Below are positions 1 through 17,691 of a stretch of DNA of 54,776 nucleotides, in pieces. The notes under the pieces were generated by a model. That model was not told where the DNA came from. It made no database searches and saw only the letters and a program-made list of their open reading frames with translations. Numbering within the stretch: position 1 is the stretch's first letter; the number at the start of each line of letters is the position of its first letter. The stretch spans positions 1 to 54,776 of the IMG/VR virus record IMGVR_UViG_3300013132_000063; one strand, 5' to 3'. This stretch comes from a virus. Position numbers and translations under genes: made by a program.

Positions 1-980
<980 letters not shown>

Positions 981-981
<1 letters not shown>

Positions 982-1154
982 TGAGAGACTTCCTTAGAGA
1001 CGTTTTAGACCAAGTCTGGACATTGCTAGGTATGTTTATTGCTTGGCTAGTGCTTGATGGGTCTGCTAAAACTGTCGTAGGTTGGGCAATTGTCTTCTCA
1101 ATGGTCGTGTGGTGGGCTACATACCCAATTAGACGCGACAGAGAAGAAGAATAG
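981..1154 (+). CDS. Small two-helix membrane protein
   Basis: A 57-residue protein starts at a GTG that shares its first base with the TAG stop of the preceding gene (TAGTG), so translation is probably coupled. After a short amphipathic N-terminus there are two hydrophobic stretches: LLGMFIAWLVL (about residues 15-25) and VVGWAIVFSMVVWWA (about residues 32-46). It ends in a charged RRDREEE tail. Size and topology would suit a small holin or another phage inner-membrane protein, but nothing specific identifies it and no lysin is nearby. The gene is well packed between its neighbours, which supports its being real. Confidence 0.55.
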
Positions 1155-1214
1155 ACTTCTAAGTAATAAGTTATCCTATATTCATTGTATTTAATACATG
1201 AATATGGAGATGTA

Positions 1215-1673
1215 ATGAGCGACTTAGTTGCTGAGTATAAAGCCAAGATTGAGCCATTTTTTCCTTTGGCTAAAAAAGCCTATGGTTCTAGAGGTCAAAA
1301 TACCCCTGCTCACAAAGCCAGCCGAGAGTACACAAAACTACTAGTTGAGTTTTCAGAGCGTGGCGGGAGCCTTCCAGAACTGGCAAAGGCTTTGGGAGTT
1401 GCATATCCAGGACTTAGACGCAGGGTGATTATGGAAAGCGTCTCAATTACAAAAGTAAAGCCAAAAAGAAAAGCGAATAAATCAGAACTACCTGCTGCTA
1501 TTGAAAGAGTTAGAGTTGCTCGTCAGTCAAAAGATGTAAATGCTTATCACGACCAACTAGCAGAAGAATACAGAAATGGATTTTCTCTACAAGATATTGC
1601 TAAAGGTCTTGGACTTGGCTCAGCCGCACCACTTTATTATGGAGCACAACGCAGTCTACAAAAAGGCGAGTAA
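1215..1673 (+). CDS. Putative small terminase subunit (HTH protein)
   Basis: Starts at ATG 1215, because GGAG at 1206-1209 is a well-spaced ribosome site; the in-frame ATG at 1185 lacks one. The product is about 152 residues. Two helix-turn-helix-like segments can be read, SLPELAKALGVAYPGLRRRV in the first half and SLQDIAKGLGLG near the C-terminus, joined by a basic linker (KVKPKRKANK). It ends 3 nt before the large terminase gene, the classic location of TerS, which recognises the packaging site and presents DNA to TerL. The assignment rests on HTH content and position rather than on recognised sequence identity. A transcription regulator is the main alternative. Confidence 0.55.
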   Translation: MSDLVAEYKAKIEPFFPLAKKAYGSRGQNTPAHKASREYTKLLVEFSERGGSLPELAKALGVAYPGLRRRVIMESVSITKVKPKRKANKSELPAAIERVRVARQSKDVNAYHDQLAEEYRNGFSLQDIAKGLGLGSAAPLYYGAQRSLQKGE

Positions 1674-1676
1674 CTA

Positions 1677-3086
1677 ATGGGCAAAAGCCTAATGGAGATA
1701 ATTGCACAATTACCTCCAGAAGAAAAAGAACTTGCGCTTTCTGGAATGAATCCAGAGACTCTCAACTGGGACTGGCGTGCTTGGGGTAGACCAGAGCAGA
1801 TTGCTCCTGAAGGAAATTGGAATATCTGGGTATATCTTGCTGGTCGTGGTGCTGGTAAGACTCGTGCCGCAGCAGAATGGGTTCGTGAAGAAGCAAAATA
1901 TACAAACACTGGACAAAGACGTTTTGCTTTAGTTGCTCGTACCGCAGCCGATGTTCGTGACGTTATTGTTGAAGGTGAATCTGGAATTATGAATGTTTCA
2001 GCACCGAGCGAAAAACCTTTGTATGAACCATCTAAACGACGCCTTACATGGCCTAATGGAAATACCGCAACTTGTTTTACCGCAGATGAACCTGACTCAC
2101 TTCGTGGTCCTCAATTTACACATTCATGGGGTGATGAGGTAGCCGCATGGAGACAAACACCTGATGCCGCAGGTATGACCGCATTTGATAATTTGCGTGT
2201 TGGAACTCGTCTTGGTGCTAATCCAAGAATTATGGTGACTACAACTCCTAAAAGAGTTCCACTTCTTTATCAACTTATTGAAGAGTCAAACAAAACTGGA
2301 AAAGTTGTTATTACTCGTGGTTCAACTATGGACAACAGAGGAAATCTAAGCGAAGCATATCTAGAGACAATTCTTGGTGTTTATGAAGGAACTCATCTGG
2401 CTAGGCAAGAACTTTATGGTGAAATGCTTGACACCATTGAAGGTGCACTATGGACTTTAGAACTTATTGAGTCTGGAAGAGAAAAAGTTATGCCAGCACA
2501 GGCTCCACTCAGAGTTATTGGCGTAGACCCGTCTGTTGCTGAAAACCCTAGAGATGCTTGTGGAATAGTTGTCTGTGCTTCTACTGCTGATAGAGATTTA
2601 TACAAACGCCACGCTTGGGTTCTTGAAGATGCAACAATTCATGGCTCTCCAGAAGTCTGGGCAAATAAAGTTGTTGCTATGGCACGCAAATGGGGTGCGC
2701 CAGTTGTTGCTGAAGTAAACCAAGGTGGTGCTTTGGTTACTAATGCAATTAACGCTATTGACCCAAATGTAAAAGTTTTTGAAGTTCACTCAAAGCACGG
2801 AAAACAACTTAGAGCAGAGCCAGTGGTTCTAGCCTATGAACAACATAGAGTTCATCACGTTAACTATCTAGCCGAACTAGAAGACCAAATGTCTGCTTGG
2901 ATTCCAGGAGAAGGTAAATCTCCAGACCGAGTTGACGCACTTGTACACGCAATGACTGCGCTACTTATCAAACCACCGCAAGGATTTATTGGCGGAAAAC
3001 TTACCGCAAAGTCTCCAGCATCACGAAGAATTCCTGGAGTTAGAAATAGTAATACTGGTGGAGCAAGAGTATTTAGACCTCGCTAG
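1677..3086 (+). CDS. terL: Terminase large subunit
   Basis: A 469-residue packaging motor and headful or cos nuclease. The ATPase domain has Walker A GRGAGKT (residues 56-62), Walker B ending in WGDE (D153/E154), and a coupling motif TTTP near residue 190. The C-terminal RNase H-like nuclease domain shows GVDPSV with D284 as the first metal ligand, and DRVDALVHAM with D420 as the last. Length is typical of siphovirus TerL. It pumps DNA into preformed heads at the portal. The stop codon overlaps the stop of the convergent primase gene in a shared CTAG, leaving no room for an intergenic terminator. Confidence 0.95.
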   Translation: MGKSLMEIIAQLPPEEKELALSGMNPETLNWDWRAWGRPEQIAPEGNWNIWVYLAGRGAGKTRAAAEWVREEAKYTNTGQRRFALVARTAADVRDVIVEGESGIMNVSAPSEKPLYEPSKRRLTWPNGNTATCFTADEPDSLRGPQFTHSWGDEVAAWRQTPDAAGMTAFDNLRVGTRLGANPRIMVTTTPKRVPLLYQLIEESNKTGKVVITRGSTMDNRGNLSEAYLETILGVYEGTHLARQELYGEMLDTIEGALWTLELIESGREKVMPAQAPLRVIGVDPSVAENPRDACGIVVCASTADRDLYKRHAWVLEDATIHGSPEVWANKVVAMARKWGAPVVAEVNQGGALVTNAINAIDPNVKVFEVHSKHGKQLRAEPVVLAYEQHRVHHVNYLAELEDQMSAWIPGEGKSPDRVDALVHAMTALLIKPPQGFIGGKLTAKSPASRRIPGVRNSNTGGARVFRPR

Positions 3087-5731
3087 AGCCTTGCGATTCT
3101 AGAAGCAGAACCCCAATCAACTTCTCCAGTAGGAACAATTCTTGGAACTTGCGAACGCCCTGTAATAATTGCTCGTGAGCCAGAACCAACAACTGGAAGG
3201 TTTCTATCACGCAGTTTGCGGTCAAAGGCAACTTGAGTCATAGGACGCTCACCGCGTTCTTCGCTCCAAATTCGATAAGTTGTATATAAATCTTTTACTG
3301 CAATAGAGTGCTCTGGATTTTCATTTGTTTCTTCAGATAAAAATAATCCAATTCTGTCTTCATTCTTCCTGTAAATTTCAGCCGCTTCACTTACAATACG
3401 GCACCAACCTAAACCATCACGAGCGCTAGAACCTAATACTTTTATTGCACCCTCAACTGCCCAAGCAAGAACAGCAGTAAGTGCACCATCTGGGTCAAAA
3501 ATATATTCTTTCAAATCAGGGTCTGGATTTTCTGGAACATGAATAAATGGAATAGGACGAATACGACGCCACATAGCATCGTCAGTAATAATTGGTCTAT
3601 GGTTTGTTGAGACCCAAAGTTTTGCTTTTGATTCAAAAGTAAATGGACGCTCTCCAGGAGAACGAGCAGAGATTTCAGATGAACCAGTCAACTTCTTTAC
3701 AGAGTTTTCTTTCATTCGTTCTGAGTCTGGAAGTTCATCTACCCAAACGACACGACGACCACGCAACTCAGCCCAGTGGTAAAGGTCCTGAGCATTTGCT
3801 CTTCCATCGCTTTGAGCAAGAATACTTGAGTCAAGAGGCCACGCATATTGCTTAGTTCCTAAGCACTTTACTAACGCTTCAACAAAAGTATTTTTACCAG
3901 AACCAGGAGGACCATAAACTAAAAACATAATGTCATATTTACGAGAACCAGTAAGAGAATAACCAGCCGCACGTTGAAGCCAGTCTTGGTATTCCTTATC
4001 TCCACCAGTAGCGTAGTCAAGGAATTGTTCCCAACGGACATCTTTCTGTCCACGAATATAGCCAACTGGAGCACGGCGAGTAATAAATAAATCTGGTCTG
4101 TTTTGCCATAGTTCACCAGTCCTAAGATTTATAACCCCGTTCATAACACCCATAAGATTTTCGTCTTTGTCCCAATGCTCAACGGGAACAACAATTCGTG
4201 GGTCAGAGTTAGCGGTATCAATGGTTGACCTAATTCTTGCCAAAGACTTTGATTGAGCAGCCCACTTGACAATTTCTCCTTGCTTGGCAGCATCGTCTTG
4301 GTAATAAACAGTTTCTGAAGCAATCATTGCTGGAATGCGTTTGGAGAGTTCTCGTACCTCAAGTTGCTCAGGGTCTGGCGTCCAATAGCCATTATTCCAA
4401 TGAAACCAGCCAAGACCTTCGGTATAGCGAATTACATCTTTGTAAGTATCAACTAAACGACGGCCATTTCCAATATCAGTAAGACTTCGCTGAAACTCAG
4501 AGCCACCATCTTGAATAGAAATAGCATCAACATCTTTAGGGATATTGAGATTGTCAGAAGAGTAAGCCTGTTCAATTGTTTGGCCTTGATGGATAGCATC
4601 CATAATTGCTTGACCGCGAAGACTTGTTGGTGCTAATTGAGCAGGAGGCTGAACTACTCCAAGTATTGGAGCAGTTTGTACTTCATCACTTTTTTGCTTT
4701 TGTTGAATTGTAGAACGTGATTCGTTTTGGCTTTTTTGCGCCCACTCGCTAAGACCTGGATACAAACGATTTATTTTTGGATTCTTACGAACAAAGTCAA
4801 TAGCACGACGAGTGTGCATCATTACGCTGTTAGTTCCTTCAAGCGGCATTGGTGGACGAACTTTTTCCGCATTGAAACGAATCATCAAAGATTCAACAGC
4901 AAGACGACCTGCTTCAGTTTCTACAGGAAACTTATTTGCTAAAGCACAAGCAAGTTCGTAAAGACCTACAGCACGATTACCTTCGTCAATTCCGTCTTCA
5001 AGAATTTTTTCAATATCAACTTTTCTGCCAGAAAACTCAAGGTCATCAAATATAGATTCCCAGTCGCCAGTTCCAATAGATGTAGAACCCTTGCTTGAGC
5101 CACGCTTCCTAAGAAACTTTAGTAACTCTTCAGGTGCTTCTGCCATTTCAATTTGGTCTGGACGTTTTCCATCTACCCACTCATAACACTGACCTGAAAA
5201 GTGACGTGATGGAGCAATAAGCACATATCCGTTGTGCTTGATATCAATTCCTTTTAGACCAGCCTTAGATAAGTTTCCAAGTAAATCTTCTGATTCGTCA
5301 CACTTGTAAAACAAGTGACGACCACGCAAAACTTTTCCATTACCAATCGTGTATTCGCCAGTTGTAGCCTCAATAGTTGGCGGTAGTGCGCCTTCAACTA
5401 ACGCTTCAAACTTTTCAAAAGACTCAGAGCCACCACCACGAGGGTCAATATCAATTACAAAAAATCCACTAGGACGGCAATAAACGCCAACATTGTAATC
5501 AGGGTTTTGTTCCCAATAACGTAATAAATCATTTACATCAGAAGTAGCGGCAGAGTTCCATCCATTTATTGCTGGATGTTTTCCTTTGTCTTTTGGTTCA
5601 GCATGGGAAGAGTTACAAGTACAACGACCATCTAAAGTTATTCCGTGACATGGAAGAATTTTCCAACCAAGACCTGCATACCAAGATGCTGATGGAGCAA
5701 GTTTTCCTGTAGCGTAATCGTGAGCGCTCAT
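3083..5731 (-). CDS. Primase-polymerase / SF3 helicase fusion
   Basis: An 882-residue replication initiation protein. The N-terminal third is a prim-pol (AEP) domain with the catalytic acidic pair in VIDIDPR (D94/D96) and a conserved basic-His patch RGRHLFY (about 136-142). After a linker, the C-terminal half is a D5/SF3-type AAA+ helicase: Walker A GPPGSGKN (607-614), Walker B VVWVDEL (661-667) and a sensor-like WVSTNH segment. It would synthesise primers and unwind the phage origin. The ATG overlaps the stop of the upstream HTH gene (ATGA), so the two are co-translated. Confidence 0.92.
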   Translation of the reverse strand: MSAHDYATGKLAPSASWYAGLGWKILPCHGITLDGRCTCNSSHAEPKDKGKHPAINGWNSAATSDVNDLLRYWEQNPDYNVGVYCRPSGFFVIDIDPRGGGSESFEKFEALVEGALPPTIEATTGEYTIGNGKVLRGRHLFYKCDESEDLLGNLSKAGLKGIDIKHNGYVLIAPSRHFSGQCYEWVDGKRPDQIEMAEAPEELLKFLRKRGSSKGSTSIGTGDWESIFDDLEFSGRKVDIEKILEDGIDEGNRAVGLYELACALANKFPVETEAGRLAVESLMIRFNAEKVRPPMPLEGTNSVMMHTRRAIDFVRKNPKINRLYPGLSEWAQKSQNESRSTIQQKQKSDEVQTAPILGVVQPPAQLAPTSLRGQAIMDAIHQGQTIEQAYSSDNLNIPKDVDAISIQDGGSEFQRSLTDIGNGRRLVDTYKDVIRYTEGLGWFHWNNGYWTPDPEQLEVRELSKRIPAMIASETVYYQDDAAKQGEIVKWAAQSKSLARIRSTIDTANSDPRIVVPVEHWDKDENLMGVMNGVINLRTGELWQNRPDLFITRRAPVGYIRGQKDVRWEQFLDYATGGDKEYQDWLQRAAGYSLTGSRKYDIMFLVYGPPGSGKNTFVEALVKCLGTKQYAWPLDSSILAQSDGRANAQDLYHWAELRGRRVVWVDELPDSERMKENSVKKLTGSSEISARSPGERPFTFESKAKLWVSTNHRPIITDDAMWRRIRPIPFIHVPENPDPDLKEYIFDPDGALTAVLAWAVEGAIKVLGSSARDGLGWCRIVSEAAEIYRKNEDRIGLFLSEETNENPEHSIAVKDLYTTYRIWSEERGERPMTQVAFDRKLRDRNLPVVGSGSRAIITGRSQVPRIVPTGEVDWGSASRIARL

Positions 5732-5952
5732 TTAGCACCGCTAACAAGATTTTTTGTTTCTAAATACAAAGAGTTGAACCATTTTTCGGCATCATCTTTT
5801 AGTATGTAAACACGCTCTCTGCCAGTCTCTGTCTTTGTTTTTATTGCTGGCAATTCGCCCATCCAGATGGCTCGTGAAATAACTCGTGGCGGAAGTCCGT
5901 ACTCCATGGCTGTCGCTCTTATACTGAGCCGTCTTTGATTGGCCTCTTGCAC
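5728..5952 (-). CDS. Small HTH DNA-binding protein (excisionase/MerR-like)
   Basis: A 74-residue protein that starts at GTG 5952, supported by a strong GGGGGAGG ribosome site 8 nt upstream. It has a winged-helix HTH_17-like layout: SIRATAMEYGLPPRVISRAI as the helix-turn-helix, then GELPAIKTKTETGRERVYI as the wing, and DAEKWFNSL as the closing helix. Proteins like this act as excisionases, repressors or replication-origin binders. Lying first in the operon and ATGA-coupled to the primase-helicase, it may bind the origin or autoregulate the divergent region. No integrase is seen in the window, so an excisionase role has no support. Confidence 0.8.
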   Translation of the reverse strand: MQEANQRRLSIRATAMEYGLPPRVISRAIWMGELPAIKTKTETGRERVYILKDDAEKWFNSLYLETKNLVSGAK

Positions 5953-5982
5953 AATAAATTCCTCCCCCTAAAACAGATGGCA

Positions 5983-6011
5983 ATTTTGGCGAATTTGAAT
6001 CATTTCGTCAA
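5983..6011 (-). promoter_or_regulatory. Predicted sigma70-like promoter for the HTH/primase operon
   Basis: Minus-strand TTGACG (6006-6011) is followed after 17 nt by CAAAAT (5983-5988, 4 of 6 consensus bases). Transcription would begin roughly 25 nt upstream of the GTG at 5952, with the GGGGGAGG site inside the leader. The call is based on sequence only. Confidence 0.4.
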
Positions 6012-6078
6012 CATAGCAACTATACATTTCTACAAAGAAATTTTACCCTGAACTCGCCAAATAACACAGTAATATAAA

Positions 6079-6091
6079 AATAACTGTTATT
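6079..6091. promoter_or_regulatory. 13-bp palindrome, candidate operator
   Basis: AATAAC-T-GTTATT is a perfect 6+1+6 palindrome that abuts a TATAAAA-like sequence on the plus strand. A repressor bound here would be placed to control the rightward gene at 6142. Confidence 0.35.
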
Positions 6092-6141
6092 CAAGTATGG
6101 AAGAATAGTCTCTTGTTCCCTTCTAGAGAAATAGTTGACTG

Positions 6142-6492
6142 ATGGTTGAAAATATGGTTTTATCAGAACTCTTGTTCATTATTGGCGCAATCACTGCCGT
6201 AGGAAGTTTCTTCTATGCCATGTATAGAATAGCAAGGCGTATTGATAATGCCATTGGAGTAGACAGCCAAGGTCGTACTCTATCAGAGCGAATGGATAAA
6301 GTTGAGTATCAACTTTGGCCAAATAATGGCTCATCTTTGGCAGACAAAGTAGACAGACTAGACAAAAATATGACAGAAAATAGTTCAGAAGTACGCATAG
6401 TTAAAGAACTTGTAATGATTATGGTTCAGTCACATCAAGAAGCCACAGAAAAGAAAACTCGCTCAAAAAAATCTCTTAAAAGCGTACAATAA
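6142..6492 (+). CDS. Membrane-anchored coiled-coil protein (DUF2746-like)
   Basis: A 116-residue protein with one N-terminal membrane segment (LLFIIGAITAVGSFFYAMY, about residues 10-28), then a polar region rich in heptad-like positions (RMDKVEYQLW, SLADKVDRLDKNM) and a basic Lys-rich C-terminus. Small phage proteins of this build, often placed in DUF2746, occur near lysis genes in actinophages; the family name is from memory and not searched. A second possible start lies at ATG 6154. It follows the divergent control region and is the first gene of the rightward unit. Confidence 0.6.
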   Translation: MVENMVLSELLFIIGAITAVGSFFYAMYRIARRIDNAIGVDSQGRTLSERMDKVEYQLWPNNGSSLADKVDRLDKNMTENSSEVRIVKELVMIMVQSHQEATEKKTRSKKSLKSVQ

Positions 6493-6629
6493 TCTTACGC
6501 TCAAATAGTCAAGTAGGCGACACGCCAAAAGTTTAGATACTTCACAAACTCTCCACTTTAGGGTTAGACTAACAGTCACCTAACCAAGTCACGTTAGTGG
6601 CTGGGTTTTATAGACTATCGGGGGTAAAA
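6493..6629 (+). other. Leader region with a stem-loop
   Basis: There is no gene in this gap. Bases 6562-6585 can fold as GGTTA-GACT, loop AAC, AGTC, a 3-nt ACC bulge, then TAACC, giving 9 pairs. No U-tract follows, so it is not a standard terminator. It lies about 45 nt upstream of the likely start of the next gene and may affect its translation. Confidence 0.3.
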
Positions 6630-7046
6630 GTGGGACTAGCCGAAAGATTAATAAATATAGACCCCACAGTTCCAGGACTACCATGTGGAGTTATGAAGAT
6701 TTTACAACAAATCAACGGGGCAGATAGACAAGCGTTACAAAATATTATGGATATGCGCTCATATCCTATTGGAGTATCTAACAGACAAATACACGCAATT
6801 TTATTAGACGAAGGTTATGACATAGCATTTGCTTCTGTAAGACTTCATAGAAGTAAACAATGCAGGTGTTATGTAGGCAAATACAGCGAAAAGCGGATGA
6901 TGATTTCTGCCGCAACAGCCGTTGATGTAGAACTTGCTGCTTCTACTCCTAGGAAAAAAGTTGCTTCTCGTAAGCCTAAAACAAAAAATAAACCAAAACC
7001 AAAAACAAAGCCAAAGGCTAAAACAAAAACAACAAAGGGAAGATAG
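6630..7046 (+). CDS. Basic HTH DNA-binding protein paired with the phosphoesterase
   Basis: The start chosen is GTG 6630, 5 nt after GGGGG; an in-frame GTG at 6597 would add 11 residues but has no clear ribosome site. The N-terminal 80 residues look like a compact helical domain found in many actinophages. It has LPCGVMKILQQI, a helix-turn-helix around VSNRQIHAILLDEGYDIAFA, and a closing basic Cys motif RSKQCRCY. The C-terminus is a long Lys/Pro/Thr tail, probably binding DNA non-specifically. A small-terminase-like role is possible, but the gene at 1215 is better placed for that. Confidence 0.65.
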   Translation: MGLAERLINIDPTVPGLPCGVMKILQQINGADRQALQNIMDMRSYPIGVSNRQIHAILLDEGYDIAFASVRLHRSKQCRCYVGKYSEKRMMISAATAVDVELAASTPRKKVASRKPKTKNKPKPKTKPKAKTKTTKGR

Positions 7047-7053
7047 GTAAATC

Positions 7054-8259
7054 GTGTCTCTCTCAGAGCGTTTTGAGAATCTAGTAAGTCCTGGAGTTAG
7101 CGGGTCTGATGTAAGACCTACTGAGTATCCAGACCCTACTTGGAAACCAAGAGTAGAAAGAGATGAAAAAAGCGCTTTTATTGTTGCCAAGCCTCAGCCA
7201 GTAGGAGAATTATCTGACTTCACTGAAATCATAAAAGAGGCTGGGCTAGACCCAGACCTCTGGATAGTTACAAACTATAAACATAGTAAATGGCAGATAT
7301 GGGGAGGAGATTGGCTTGAGTCAGTAAAACTCAGCGTAACTCCTGCTGATGTAATACAAAAAGAAGATTTGCTTGATGTAGAAAAACTTATAGACCAAAT
7401 TAAGAAATGGCGTCCTACAAATAAAAAACCTGTTACTGGAGATTTGTCTTATGTGTTTGCTCTTAGCGACCAGCAGATAGGTAAAAAAGCAGAGTTTGGT
7501 GGAACTCCAGAGTTTCTTCAAAGAGCCCTTGATTTGACTGATGATGCTGTAAATAGATTCAAAGAACTTAAAAAAATAGGTCGTCCTGTAGGAACAATAG
7601 TTATACCACTGCTAGGGGACCATGTTGAAGGAAACGTATCTCAGGCAGGAAGACTACAAAGTTATTCTGCTTCTGATTTAGGAGTTACAGAACAGAATCG
7701 AGTCGCAAGAAGGCTTTTAGAGAAACAAATCAAAGCATTTGCTGGGCTCTCAGAAAAAATCATTGTACCTGTAGTAAATGGAAATCACGATGAAGTTACT
7801 AGGCAGGTGAGTGTAAAACCAGGTGATGGTTGGAATGTTGAAATTGCTAGTCAAGTGCAGGATATATGTAAAGAAAACGAATTTTTAAGAGACCACGTCG
7901 AGTTTAGATATCCGCATGACAGGCATCAAACTTTGGCAATAGAGATAAATGGATTTTGGTTGGGGCTATTTCATGGACATCAATACAGCGGTGCTAACGC
8001 TAAAAAGTATTTAGAAGGACAGGCTGTAGGACAAACCCCGCTTGGAAGTTGTGACTTGTGGCTGTCTGGTCATTATCATCATTTTCAAGTTTTAGACCTA
8101 GGCCCTAGAACCTGGATTCAGTGTCCAACTATGGATGGTGGCTCTTCTTGGTTTAGGGACCGAAAAGGACTTGAGTCTCCCCCTGGAGTTCTAACTTTAG
8201 TGATAGGTAAGGACTATGACCCAAGAAGAGACCTATCAGTTCTTCGGGCTAAAAACTAA
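7054..8259 (+). CDS. Calcineurin-like metallophosphoesterase
   Basis: A 401-residue protein with a GTG start 7 nt after the preceding stop. An N-terminal region of about 130 residues precedes a two-metal phosphoesterase core: SDQQIG (motif I), GDHVEGN (motif II), NGNHDE (motif III), HGHQ (motif IV) and SGHYHH (motif V). Motif I has Gln where most family members have His (DxH). Such enzymes cleave phosphodiesters or monoesters using Mn or Fe. In phages, copies coupled with an HTH protein have been suggested to act in DNA processing, but the substrate is unknown. It is probably cytoplasmic. Confidence 0.85.
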   Translation: MSLSERFENLVSPGVSGSDVRPTEYPDPTWKPRVERDEKSAFIVAKPQPVGELSDFTEIIKEAGLDPDLWIVTNYKHSKWQIWGGDWLESVKLSVTPADVIQKEDLLDVEKLIDQIKKWRPTNKKPVTGDLSYVFALSDQQIGKKAEFGGTPEFLQRALDLTDDAVNRFKELKKIGRPVGTIVIPLLGDHVEGNVSQAGRLQSYSASDLGVTEQNRVARRLLEKQIKAFAGLSEKIIVPVVNGNHDEVTRQVSVKPGDGWNVEIASQVQDICKENEFLRDHVEFRYPHDRHQTLAIEINGFWLGLFHGHQYSGANAKKYLEGQAVGQTPLGSCDLWLSGHYHHFQVLDLGPRTWIQCPTMDGGSSWFRDRKGLESPPGVLTLVIGKDYDPRRDLSVLRAKN

Positions 8260-8424
8260 AATAACAACTGCCCAAAGAGCCTATAATTTGAATATAGCCT
8301 TGGTCTACCTATGGTATTTATGCGCTCAGACATAAGTAAGGGTGCCCAAAACGCCGTAAAATATACAAAGACTGGGACACTTGTCGACGTTTTTCGCACT
8401 TGAGAAAAGGTAACTTGGAGCGCT
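8260..8424 (+). promoter_or_regulatory. Gap before the fibre operon
   Basis: No gene is seen in this 165-bp gap. A perfect TATAAT occurs at 8282-8287, but no convincing -35 element lies 16-18 nt upstream. GGAG at 8417-8420 serves the next ATG. The gap is the largest in the rightward direction before 22 kb of fibre genes, so a late promoter is expected here. Confidence 0.35.
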
Positions 8425-14272
<5,848 letters not shown>

Positions 14273-14275
14273 TAA

Positions 14276-16623
<2,348 letters not shown>

Positions 16624-16624
<1 letters not shown>

Positions 16625-17523
16625 TGTTAATTGCTCAACACGGAATATACAACGCAGTTGAAATTCCATTTACCGCATCTTCATGGGCTCAGCAGACTTC
16701 TCCATTTGGCTCAAGCAATGTCAATGACCTTACCCATAGCGGAAGTCTTTATGTTGCTGTTGCCAATGATGGAAAACTTGCTACTTCAACAAACGCAACT
16801 TCTTGGACTTTGAGAACCTCATCTTTTGGAATTACTAGCATACTAAGCGTTGCTTATTTGAATAGCACATATTTTGCTGGTGGAAGTAGTGGAAAAATTG
16901 CTACATCTGCTAATGGAACAACATGGGTACAACAAACTTCTCCATTTGGAACAAGTGCTGTTGTTGGGTTTGCTTATTCTTCTGGTGCTGGTTTATATGT
17001 AGCAGTTGGAGCAGACGGAAAACTTGCTACATCATCTGATGGTTCTAGTTGGACACTTCGCACTTCATCATTTGGAACTTCTTATATTTATGATGTCACT
17101 GCTACAAATAGTTTATATGTTGCTGTTGGGCAAGGTGGAAAACTTGCTACTTCAGTAAATGGAACAACTTGGACACAGCAAGTATCTTCTTTTGCTACAA
17201 CTACTATTTACTCTGTAATACGAGGCGGAACTATTTTTGTTGCAGTTGGACAAAATGGAAAACTAGCAACCTCAGATGATGCTGAAAGTTGGACTCAACA
17301 TACTTCCTCATTTGGCTCATCTGACATATTAGATATTTCATATAACTCAGATGCTTATGTTGCTTGCGGTAACTCTGGAACGATAGCAACCTCTTTTAGT
17401 GGAACCGCTTGGACTCAGAGAAGTTCATCTTTTGGAACTACAAATATCAATGCTGTTGTGAAACTTGCTAACAGCGCAGTTGCTGTTGGTAACACTGGAA
17501 AAATCGCATTGGCAACGGCATAG
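16624..17523 (+). CDS. Seven-repeat beta-propeller adhesin
   Basis: The start is taken at ATG 16624, which shares a base with the preceding TAA (TAATG). The product is 299 residues. It consists of seven repeats of about 40 residues, each with LYVAVG-x-xGKLATS-x-x-x-x-xWT-x-x-TSSFG-x-x-x-I-x-x-V. The GKLATS..G..WT core resembles Asp-box/BNR blades, so the fold is probably a seven-bladed beta-propeller. There is no sialidase catalytic set, so a binding role is likely: carbohydrate or protein recognition at a fibre tip. No signal peptide, as expected for a virion protein. Confidence 0.8.
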
Positions 17524-17532
17524 GAGACGAAA

Positions 17533-17688
17533 ATGCTATATACATATGAAATAACAGATAATCCACCAATGTGTAGAATTATCTTTGATGGTCAGGATTA
17601 TGACGTTTCTGGTCCCTGGGAATCCGTTGAAGCCGCAGAAAATTGGGCAACAGAGTTTGTTGCAAAGTTGAATAGTGAATTGGAGTAG
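17533..17688 (+). CDS. Small acidic hypothetical protein in the fibre operon
   Basis: A 51-residue protein read from ATG 17533, with GGAGACGAAA just upstream as ribosome site, to TAG 17686-17688. The sequence includes ITDNPPMCRIIFDGQDYDV and a C-terminal amphipathic helix (AAENWATEFVAKLNSELE). Its tail overlaps the ribosome site GGAG (17682-17685) of the next collagen gene, which supports its being translated. It could be a fibre chaperone given its position, but there is no recognised domain. Confidence 0.6.
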   Translation: MLYTYEITDNPPMCRIIFDGQDYDVSGPWESVEAAENWATEFVAKLNSELE

Positions 17689-17691
17689 TGA

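Larger units (their letters stand above)
5953..6141. promoter_or_regulatory. Divergent control region between replication and membrane-protein genes
   Basis: This 189-bp AT-rich gap separates minus-strand replication genes from plus-strand genes. It holds the ribosome site for the HTH gene at its left end, an 8-bp inverted pair TTTGGCGA (5985-5992) and TCGCCAAA (6054-6061), and a 13-bp palindrome at 6079-6091. Both repeats are good candidates for binding by the adjacent HTH protein. A replication origin here is possible but I see no iteron array. Confidence 0.5.

Noticed and set aside
5728-5952. Prophage excisionase
   Set aside because: The fold fits, but no integrase or attachment site is visible and it is coupled to the primase-helicase.
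6493-6629. tRNA gene in the gap before the HTH protein
   Set aside because: The only structure is a 9-pair hairpin; there is no cloverleaf, T-loop or acceptor stem.
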